The notes beneath the pieces were generated by a model that was not told the origin of the DNA, did not search any database, and was given only the letters and a program-made list of their open reading frames with translations. The position numbers and the translations under genes were made by a program. This document shows, piece after piece, positions 1 to 5,290 of a stretch of DNA of 5,290 bases. This DNA is from an uncultured Gammaproteobacteria bacterium (GTDB lineage: Bacteria; Pseudomonadota; Gammaproteobacteria; Steroidobacterales; GCA-2729495). How positions within the stretch are numbered: position 1 is the first letter of the stretch; every line of letters begins with the position of its first letter. The DNA lies in contig CALGMY010000025.1 of the NCBI GenBank assembly GCA_937958785.1, positions 1 through 5,290 of the forward strand, written 5' to 3'.

Positions 1-795
1 CAGCACTGCGGTTAGCGCCGCGATGAGGATCATGTTGGCGTACTCGGCCAGGAAGAACACCGCGAAGGCGACCCCCGAGTACTCCACGTGGAAACCGGCG
101 ACGATCTCGGACTCGCCCTCTGCCACGTCGAACGGCGCCCTGTTCGTCTCCGCGACGCCGGACACGAAGTAGATGACGAACAGCGGGAACAGGGGCAGCC
201 AGAACCAGGACAGCGGCCCGCCGCTCTGCGCCTCCACCAGCTTGCCAAGGTTCAGGCTGCCGCCGGCCATCAGGACACCCACGAGGGCGAACCCCATGGC
301 GATCTCGTAGGCCACGATCTGGGCTGCCGACCGCATGGCGCCGAGTAGCGCGTACTTGGAATTGGAGGCCCAGCCCGCAAGGATCACGCCGTAAACGCTG
401 AGTGACGTCAGGGCGAGCACGTAGAGGAGCCCGGCATCGATCTCCGCGATCGCAAAGCCCGGGAAGAGCGGGATCACCGCCCAGGTCGCGAGCGCCGGAA
501 CGATCGACAGGAGTGGCGCCACCACGAACAGGAAGCGGTTGGCGCTGGACGGCACCACCACCTCCTTCAGCAGCAGCTTGATCACGTCGGCGAAGGGCTG
601 GAACCAGCCCCGGGGCCCGACCCGGTTGGGGCCGATCCGGTTTTGCATGTAGCCGATGATCTTGCGCTCGAGGTACGTGAGGAACGCAACGCACAGGATG
701 ATGACCACGGTCACGGCGAGGATCTGGCCCAGCAGGACGAGCAGCGTCCGGACCAGATCGGGCAGTGACAGCCAGAGCGGCTCGATGACTGTCAT
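1..795 (-). CDS. nuoH: NADH-quinone oxidoreductase subunit H (NuoH), N-terminal part, cut by the left edge
   Basis: This is the ND1-type membrane subunit of complex I, which joins the peripheral arm to the membrane arm and lines the quinone entry channel. Reading from ATG at 795-793 gives 265 uninterrupted codons to the window edge; the family is usually about 325-350 residues, so roughly 60-85 C-terminal residues are missing. Hallmarks are YLERKIIGYMQNRIGPNRVG (41-60), the ADVIKLLLKE segment (69-78), GWASNSKYALLGAMRSAAQ (141-159), and AETNRAPFDVAEGESEIVAG (215-234), whose acidic loop (E216, D223, E226, E228, E230) faces the quinone cavity. Hydrophobic stretches at about 14-41, 87-111, 121-143, 157-178, 194-213 and 240-264 fit six of the expected eight membrane helices. 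The SYE motif of many homologues reads AYE (A162, Y163, E164), keeping the Glu. It starts 4 bases after the nuoG stop. GTGGG at 807-803, 7 bases upstream, may serve as a weak ribosome-binding site inside nuoG. Confidence 0.97.
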   Translation of the reverse strand, partial: MTVIEPLWLSLPDLVRTLLVLLGQILAVTVVIILCVAFLTYLERKIIGYMQNRIGPNRVGPRGWFQPFADVIKLLLKEVVVPSSANRFLFVVAPLLSIVPALATWAVIPLFPGFAIAEIDAGLLYVLALTSLSVYGVILAGWASNSKYALLGAMRSAAQIVAYEIAMGFALVGVLMAGGSLNLGKLVEAQSGGPLSWFWLPLFPLFVIYFVSGVAETNRAPFDVAEGESEIVAGFHVEYSGVAFAVFFLAEYANMILIAALTAVL

Positions 796-799
796 GACG

Positions 800-2893
800 C
801 TACCCACGGGCGGCCCTCGTCGCCTGCAGGGCCGCGGCACGCCGCAGGACGCTGTCGGTGCCGTACATCGGCACGGCTAGGTCGGCGACCGTGACGGCCG
901 GGGCCGGTGCAGCGGGTGGGATTGCCGTCACGGGTACGGTGTTGTCCGCCTGCACGGTGCCGGCGATGGCCCGGATGGAGGCCAGCACCTCCTCTGCGCT
1001 CGCGTAGTCGCAGTCCGGGACCTTCAGCAGGTTGCCGAGCACCCGGAGCACCTTCCACCCCGGGCGGCTCGCGGCCACCGGAGTCGCGACGCCGTTGAAT
1101 CCCTGCCATCGTCCTTCGCAGTTGACGAAGGTGCCGGCAGTCTCGGCGAAGGTCCCGATGGGCAGGACCACGTCGGCGTGGGCCTCGAGCGCGGCGCCGA
1201 GGTGGGGCACCAGCGCCAGCACGAAGCCTGCATTGGCCAGCGTGGCGAGGGCCCGCGCCCCGTCGGCACAGTCATGCTCGGGTTCGACGTTGAGCAACAG
1301 GAGGGCCGCGGGCGGCTGCTCCTGCATTTCCACCACGTGGCGGCCGGCCCGCGGCACTGGGGTGCCGCCCGGGCCCCGGTGGGGCAGCACGCCGGCCAGC
1401 GCGAGCCCTGCGGAATTGCCCCCTTCGGAGAGGTAACCCAGACGGGCCGGGAGCTGGCGGGCCAGGTCGCCGGCCGCCTGGCGCAGGTCAGCGAAGCGCG
1501 GGTGGCGCCCGGCAACCTGGCCGAGCAGGACCACGGGCGACCGGGCGGCCCGGAACCGGGTGAGGATCGCCGCCGCCTCCGGGTCCGGGTTATCCACCAG
1601 CAGGCGGCGGAGCCCCGCCACCAGGTCGAGGCCGGACTCGAGGTAGCCCGCGACCGGGTGCAGGTACTCGAGCCGCGCCGGATTGACGAAGGCCACCGCG
1701 GCCCCCCGGAGGGCCGCCTTGCGCACCCGGTGGGCCAGCAATGGGGCCTCCCGCCGGAGGTCGGAGCCGACGACCAGGATGGCGTCGGCCTGCTCCAGTT
1801 CCGCCAGTGACATGCCGAGCCAGGGGAATACCGGGTCCCGGTCCTGGAGGCGAAAATCCCGGCGACGCAGCCGGTGATCCAGTTGGTCGGAGCCCAGGTG
1901 ACGGACCAGCTTCTGGAGCAGGAAGCCCTCCTCCACCGTCGAGACCGGGCCCGCCCACGCGCCGACGTCTCTGCCCGCCGCCGCGAGTCCGGCCGCCGCG
2001 GCTTCCAGGGCGAGCTCCCAGCTCACGGGCCGCAGCACGCCGTCGGTGCGCACCAGTGGCTGCCCGACCCGGTCTGCATAGATGCCCTCGTAGCTGAACC
2101 GGTCCCGGTCCGCGAGCCAGGCCTCGTTCACGGCCTCATTGGCCCGGGGTACAACCCGCTTGACCTTGCCGAGCAGCACGTGCGCAGAGAGGTTGGCACC
2201 GACGCAGTCATGGGGCGAGACGGTGGGCAGGGCCTGCATCTCCCACGCGCGGGCACTGAACCGGTAGGGCTTGCTGTTCAGTGCCCCGACGGGGCACAGG
2301 TCGATGATGTTGCCCGAGAGCTCGTGATCGACGCTCTTCTCGACGAACGTACTGATCTGCATGCGCTCGCCGCGGCCGATCGTGCCGAGCTCCTGGATGC
2401 CTGCGATTTCCTGCCCGAAGCGCACGCAGCGGGTGCAGTGGATGCACCGGGTCATGTCGGTGGAGACAAGGGGGCCGATATCCTTGTCGCGCACGACCCG
2501 CTTGCGCTCACTGAACCGCGAAATGTCGCGGCCAAAGCCCATGGCGAGGTCCTGGAGCTCGCACTCGCCGCCCTGGTCGCAGATCGGGCAGTCCAGCGGA
2601 TGGTTGATCAGCAGGAACTCCATGGTGGCCCGCTGGGCGCCGATGGCCTTCGGTGATTTCGTCGCGACCTTCATGCCGTTGGTGACGGGGGTCGCGCAAG
2701 CCGGCAACGGCTTGGGCGCGTTGGCAACCTCCACGAGGCACATGCGGCAGTTGGCGGCTATGGACAGCTTCTCGTGGTAGCAGAACCGGGGAACGTAGAT
2801 GCCGGCGCGGTCAGTCACGGCAATCAGCATCTCGCCGGGACGCGCGTCCAGCTCGACGCCGTTGACCTCGACCTTGATCGTGTTGTCGCTCAT
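800..2893 (-). CDS. nuoG: NADH-quinone oxidoreductase subunit G (NuoG), 75-kDa type iron-sulfur protein
   Basis: Complete gene of 697 residues. It is the electron wire of the peripheral arm, taking electrons from NuoF toward NuoI and NuoB. The N-terminal ferredoxin-like domain binds the [2Fe-2S] cluster N1b (C38, C49, C52, C66). The His-Cys motif HPLDCPICDQGGEC gives N5 (H98, C102, C105, C111). CIHCTRC plus C200 (C150, C153, C156, C200) gives N4. The rest has the molybdopterin-oxidoreductase fold without an expected cofactor, including ADVVLPIGTFAETAGTF and NCEGRWQGF (573-599). The C-x2-C-x3-C plus distal Cys set for cluster N7 of E. coli and Thermus is absent; only C230 is present there. The length fits the short proteobacterial/mitochondrial type rather than the roughly 900-residue E. 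coli form. An Ala/Pro/Val-rich linker (about 650-672) precedes a conserved-looking tail (VPMYGTDSVLRRAAALQAT). ATG at 2893-2891 is preferred over an in-frame TTG at 2914, since homology starts at MSDNTIKVEV. Stop is TAG at 802-800. Confidence 0.97.
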   Translation of the reverse strand: MSDNTIKVEVNGVELDARPGEMLIAVTDRAGIYVPRFCYHEKLSIAANCRMCLVEVANAPKPLPACATPVTNGMKVATKSPKAIGAQRATMEFLLINHPLDCPICDQGGECELQDLAMGFGRDISRFSERKRVVRDKDIGPLVSTDMTRCIHCTRCVRFGQEIAGIQELGTIGRGERMQISTFVEKSVDHELSGNIIDLCPVGALNSKPYRFSARAWEMQALPTVSPHDCVGANLSAHVLLGKVKRVVPRANEAVNEAWLADRDRFSYEGIYADRVGQPLVRTDGVLRPVSWELALEAAAAGLAAAGRDVGAWAGPVSTVEEGFLLQKLVRHLGSDQLDHRLRRRDFRLQDRDPVFPWLGMSLAELEQADAILVVGSDLRREAPLLAHRVRKAALRGAAVAFVNPARLEYLHPVAGYLESGLDLVAGLRRLLVDNPDPEAAAILTRFRAARSPVVLLGQVAGRHPRFADLRQAAGDLARQLPARLGYLSEGGNSAGLALAGVLPHRGPGGTPVPRAGRHVVEMQEQPPAALLLLNVEPEHDCADGARALATLANAGFVLALVPHLGAALEAHADVVLPIGTFAETAGTFVNCEGRWQGFNGVATPVAASRPGWKVLRVLGNLLKVPDCDYASAEEVLASIRAIAGTVQADNTVPVTAIPPAAPAPAVTVADLAVPMYGTDSVLRRAAALQATRAARG

Positions 2894-2929
2894 TGCTGCT
2901 CGCGTTCCCCGCAACCCCGCTGGCTGCGC
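2894..2929 (-). other. 36-base nuoF-nuoG spacer with a repeated GCGGGG
   Basis: This is the only non-coding gap in the window longer than a few bases. On the minus strand it contains GCGGGG twice (2920-2915 and 2912-2907), separated by TT. The second copy runs into GGGGAA (2910-2905), the best candidate ribosome-binding site for nuoG, though its 11-base distance to the ATG is long. I see no inverted repeat followed by a T-run and no convincing -35/-10 pair, so I do not call a terminator or promoter. Confidence 0.5.
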
Positions 2930-4249
2930 TCAGGCCGCCTCGGGGCGGTTGTCCACGATCGAACGCCCGCCGTGCGCGATCATGAACTCGAATTCGGACA
3001 TGAAATGCCGCAGGAAGCTCTGCACCGGCCAGGCAGCTGCATCACCCAGCGCACAGATGGTGTGACCCTCGATCCGGTTGGCGACATCGAGAAGCAGCTT
3101 GAGGTCCTCCTGCCGGCCCTTGCCGTCCAGGATCCGGGACAGCATCCGGTACAGCCAGCCGGTGCCTTCCCGGCAGGGCGTGCACTGGCCGCAGGACTCG
3201 GCGTGATAGAAGCGGGAAATCCTGCGCAGCACGCTGACCATGCAGGTGGTCTCATCCATGATCACGACGGCTCCCGTACCGAACGACGTGCCGATCTTCT
3301 TGAGGCCGTTGTAGTCCATGGTGGCGTCCATGATCAGGTCGCCGGGTACCACGGGCACGGACGAGCCGCCGGGGATCACCGCCTTCAGCCGCCGACCTTC
3401 GCGGACCCCGCCGGCCAGCGCCAGCAGGTCGCGGAAGGGAATGCCGAGCGGCAACTCGAAGTTGCCGGGGCGCTCGACGTGTCCGGAGACCGAGAAGAGC
3501 GCCGTTCCGCCCGAGCCTTCCGGTCCAAGGTCAGCGAACCATTTCGGTCCACGCCGGAGGATCGTTGGCACGGAGGCGAACGACTGGGTGTTGTTGATCG
3601 TGGTCGGCCGGCCGTAGAGACCGAAGGCTGCGGGAAACGGTGGCTTGAAGCGGGGCTTGCCCGGCTTGCCCTCCAGGGACTCGAGCAGGCCGGTCTCTTC
3701 GCCGCAGATGTAGGCGCCCGCGCCTACGAAAGCGTGCAGGTCGAAGTCGATGCCAGTGCCACGTATGTTCCGCCCCAGGAGTCCGGCAGCATAGGCCTCC
3801 TTCAGCGCGGCTTCGAAGACCGGCACGGGCTCGTCCATGAACTCGCCACGGATGTAGTTGTAGCCGACGGTCGCGCCCATCGCGAAGCCACCGATGGCCA
3901 TGCCCTCGATCACGGAGTGCGGGTTGTAACGCAGGATCTCGCGGTCATGGCACGTACCGGGCTCGCTCTCGTCGGAATTGCAGACGACGTACTTCTGGCC
4001 CTGGGCATCCTTCGGCATGAAGCCCCACTTGACGCCGGTGGGGAAGCCAGCGCCTCCCCGGCCACGCAGGCCCGAGGCCTTGACGCCCTCGATCACCTGC
4101 TCACGGGTGAGCACCCCCGCCAGGATCTGCTCCCAGACCTCGTAGCCTCCCGTGGCCCGGTAGGTAGCGAGGCTCGCGGCATCCGCCCGCCCGAGCGTCT
4201 GAAAGCAGACCAGGTTCTGCTCGTCGGCGTAGCGCCGGGATTCAGTCAT
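2930..4249 (-). CDS. nuoF: NADH-quinone oxidoreductase subunit F (NuoF), NADH- and FMN-binding 51-kDa type
   Basis: This subunit oxidises NADH: it binds NADH and FMN and passes electrons to its [4Fe-4S] cluster N3. With the chosen start it has 439 residues, typical for the family. The nucleotide/flavin-binding region is clear: GLRGRGGAGFPTGVKW (60-75), CNSDESEPGTC (90-100), and GAGAYICGEETGLLESLEGK (176-195). The SLBB-like region follows (about 250-330). The C-terminal domain holds the N3 ligands in SCGQCTPCREG (C353, C356, C359) and C399 in HTICALGDAA. The start is ambiguous: in-frame ATGs lie at 4270, 4255 and 4249. I chose 4249, giving MTESRRYADEQ, because GGGG at 4262-4259 sits 9 bases upstream of it but only 3 bases upstream of the 4255 ATG. 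This start overlaps the nuoE stop by 8 bases, typical of a coupled operon. Residue 101 is His where I recall Lys (KDR) in most homologues. Stop is TGA at 2932-2930. Confidence 0.97.
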   Translation of the reverse strand: MTESRRYADEQNLVCFQTLGRADAASLATYRATGGYEVWEQILAGVLTREQVIEGVKASGLRGRGGAGFPTGVKWGFMPKDAQGQKYVVCNSDESEPGTCHDREILRYNPHSVIEGMAIGGFAMGATVGYNYIRGEFMDEPVPVFEAALKEAYAAGLLGRNIRGTGIDFDLHAFVGAGAYICGEETGLLESLEGKPGKPRFKPPFPAAFGLYGRPTTINNTQSFASVPTILRRGPKWFADLGPEGSGGTALFSVSGHVERPGNFELPLGIPFRDLLALAGGVREGRRLKAVIPGGSSVPVVPGDLIMDATMDYNGLKKIGTSFGTGAVVIMDETTCMVSVLRRISRFYHAESCGQCTPCREGTGWLYRMLSRILDGKGRQEDLKLLLDVANRIEGHTICALGDAAAWPVQSFLRHFMSEFEFMIAHGGRSIVDNRPEAA

Positions 4250-4769
4250 GGCCATGCACCCCGGCGTCATCGGCCGCGGCCACCTCGTCGAGGATCTGGT
4301 CGACGCGGGCCGGTGTGAGGTTCTCGTGGTACTTGTGGTCGACCATCATCATGGGGGCCCCGCAACAGGCGGCCAGGCACTCCTCCTCCTGCTTGAGGTA
4401 GAAGCGGCCATCCGGCGTGCTCTCACCGACCTTGATGCCGAGGCGACGCTCGACGTGAGCGAGGATCTTCTCGCCCCCGCAGAGCATGCAGGAGATATTG
4501 GTGCACACCGAGATGCTGTGCCGGCCCACCGGCTTCGTCTCGAACATCGAGTAGAACGACGCCACCTCGAACACCTGGATCGCCGGCAGGCCCAGGTAGG
4601 CTGCGACGCCCTCCATGAGCTCCCGGGTCAGGAACCCGTGGTTCTCGTGCTGGGCCGCGTGCAGGGCCGCGATCACCGCGGAGCGTTGCCGGCCGGCCGG
4701 GAATCGGGCGACCCAACGGTCGATTTCGGCCCTGAGGTGCGGGGAGAGCTCTGTGGGATTTGCTGCCAT
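4242..4769 (-). CDS. nuoE: NADH-quinone oxidoreductase subunit E (NuoE), 24-kDa type [2Fe-2S] protein
   Basis: Complete gene of 175 residues, a normal length for this thioredoxin-fold subunit of the cytoplasmic NADH-dehydrogenase module. It carries the [2Fe-2S] cluster N1a next to the FMN of NuoF. The four ligands are visible as C89 and C94 (CTNISC) and C131 and C135 (CLAAC), with the family's C-x4-C and C-x3-C spacing. C97 and C136 are additional cysteines nearby. The N-terminal helical region holds the family signature running from the AALHAAQ segment through GFL and VFEVASFYSMF (about residues 33-76). The ATG at 4769-4767 forms a TGATG junction with the nuoD stop, and a weak purine run (GGCGAGA, 4786-4780) lies upstream inside nuoD, so translational coupling is likely. 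The last residues (DDAGVHGHD) are encoded by DNA that also holds the nuoF start. The second cluster motif reads CLAACCGAP where many homologues have a glycine (CLGAC), a conservative change that leaves both ligands intact. Confidence 0.97.
   Translation of the reverse strand: MAANPTELSPHLRAEIDRWVARFPAGRQRSAVIAALHAAQHENHGFLTRELMEGVAAYLGLPAIQVFEVASFYSMFETKPVGRHSISVCTNISCMLCGGEKILAHVERRLGIKVGESTPDGRFYLKQEEECLAACCGAPMMMVDHKYHENLTPARVDQILDEVAAADDAGVHGHD
4259..4262 (-). promoter_or_regulatory. Possible Shine-Dalgarno element for nuoF, used to choose its start
   Basis: GGGG on the minus strand lies inside the 3' end of nuoE. It is 9 bases from the ATG at 4249 and only 3 bases from the ATG at 4255. 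The spacing favours 4249. The match to the anti-Shine-Dalgarno sequence is short, so initiation may rely mainly on coupling to nuoE translation. Confidence 0.35.
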
Positions 4770-5290
4770 CAGCGGTCGATCTCGCCAAAGACGATGTCCT
4801 GGGTGCCGATCACGGCGACCACGTCGGCCAGCATGTGCCCCTCCACCATCTCGCCAATAGCGGACAGGTGGGCGAAGCCCGGGGCCCGCACCTTGAGCCG
4901 GTAAGGCTTGTTGGCCCCATCCGAGACCAGGTACACGCCGAATTCGCCCTTGGGGTGCTCGACGGCGGCATACGCCTCGCCCGCCGGCACGGCGTAGCCC
5001 TCGGTAAACAGCTTGAAATGGTGGATGAGGGACTCCATGTCGTCCTTCATTTCCTCCCGCCGGGGCGGCACGAACTTGTGGTCATCGACCATCACGGGCC
5101 CTGGATTCTTCCGCAGCCATTCGATGCACTGGCGGATGATGCGGTTGGACTGGCGCAGCTCTTCCATCCGGACGAGGTAGCGGTCGTAGCAGTCACCGTT
5201 CACGCCCACCGGGATATCGAAGTCCAGGTCTGCATAGACCTCGTAGGGCTGCTTCTTGCGCAGGTCCCAGGCGATCCCGGAGCCGCGCAG
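4769..5290 (-). CDS. nuoD: NADH-quinone oxidoreductase subunit D (NuoD), C-terminal part, cut by the right edge
   Basis: This is the 49-kDa-type subunit of complex I, a cytoplasmic protein of the connecting module that helps form the quinone pocket with NuoB and NuoH. The frame is open to the right edge, giving 173 codons before TGA at 4771-4769. The family is usually a little over 400 residues, so more than half lies outside. The visible part begins LRGSGIAWDLRKKQPYE, followed by VNGDCYDRYLVRMEELRQS, KLFTEGYAVPAGEAY, the HPKGEFGVYLVSDG block and the C-terminal TQDIVFGEIDR, all hallmark NuoD wording. A GTG at 5209-5207 is an internal valine, not a start, because homology continues upstream of it. 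NuoD is related to the large subunit of [NiFe] hydrogenases, but the protein ends without the C-terminal nickel-ligand cysteines, as expected for complex I. The quinone-site His and Tyr of the family lie in the missing N-terminal part. Its stop overlaps the nuoE start by one base. A fusion to nuoC upstream cannot be judged here. Confidence 0.97.
   Translation of the reverse strand: MRGSGIAWDLRKKQPYEVYADLDFDIPVGVNGDCYDRYLVRMEELRQSNRIIRQCIEWLRKNPGPVMVDDHKFVPPRREEMKDDMESLIHHFKLFTEGYAVPAGEAYAAVEHPKGEFGVYLVSDGANKPYRLKVRAPGFAHLSAIGEMVEGHMLADVVAVIGTQDIVFGEIDR

Noticed and set aside
1874..2656. A 260-codon plus-strand open frame opposite nuoG, with a similar 210-codon one at 1178-1810
   Set aside because: Both lie in the same in-register antisense frame to nuoG and have no family signal. 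They are explained by the scarcity of TTA, CTA and TCA codons in the sense gene.
2891..2914. TTG at 2914 as the nuoG start, adding seven residues
   Set aside because: The extra residues (MRGTRAA) have no family similarity, TTG is a weak start, and the ATG at 2893 begins the conserved ferredoxin-like domain.
2774..4318. A 514-codon open frame on the plus strand opposite nuoF
   Set aside because: Its codon boundaries are in exact register with nuoF, so plus-strand stops arise only where the sense strand uses TTA, CTA or TCA, which are rare in such GC-rich genes. The translation shows no recognisable domain, while the minus strand is an unmistakable NuoF.
4769..5209. A short stand-alone NuoD-like gene starting at GTG 5209
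   Set aside because: NuoD-type sequence continues in the same frame upstream to the window edge (LRGSGIAWDLRKKQPYE), so the GTG encodes an internal valine of a truncated-by-window gene.
1..5290. A novel or accessory system (defence, mobile element, CRISPR, phage, hidden RNA)
   Set aside because: Essentially every base belongs to five contiguous complex I genes with intact motifs in canonical order. No inverted repeats, integrase or transposase, repeat array or unexplained intergenic region was seen.

Overview
The window is one uninterrupted stretch of a proton-pumping NADH:quinone oxidoreductase (respiratory complex I, NDH-1) operon. All of it reads on the minus strand, so transcription runs from right to left. 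In transcription order the genes are nuoD (3' part only, cut by the right edge), nuoE, nuoF, nuoG and nuoH (5' part only, cut by the left edge). This is the canonical D-E-F-G-H order.

The DNA is GC-rich and GC-biased at third codon positions. The protein features point to a proteobacterium: NuoG is the shorter, roughly 700-residue type that lacks the extra N7 iron-sulfur site of the E. coli and Thermus proteins, the NuoF and NuoE motifs have proteobacterial wording, and NuoG ends in a segment resembling the tails of beta/gammaproteobacterial homologues. A gammaproteobacterium is my best guess, with a betaproteobacterium as the alternative. This is judged from memory of families, without a search.

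Layout from right to left: nuoD C-terminal 173 codons (5290-4769); nuoE (4769-4242), whose ATG shares one base with the nuoD stop; nuoF (4249-2930), overlapping the end of nuoE by 8 bases; a 36-base spacer, the only non-coding gap of any size; nuoG (2893-800); a 4-base gap; then nuoH (795 to the left edge, 265 codons present). No promoter, terminator, RNA gene, mobile element, CRISPR array or stretch over 300 bases without a gene was seen.

The genes work together as one machine. NuoE, NuoF and NuoG form the NADH-oxidising arm, with FMN in NuoF and iron-sulfur clusters in all three passing electrons toward the quinone. NuoD belongs to the connecting module that helps form the quinone pocket. 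NuoH is the membrane subunit where that pocket meets the proton-pumping arm. All cluster ligands expected for N1a, N3, N1b, N5 and N4 are visible and no reading frame is broken, so this part of the operon looks functional. I looked for a novel system and did not find one; the findings are small sequence details on an ordinary housekeeping locus.
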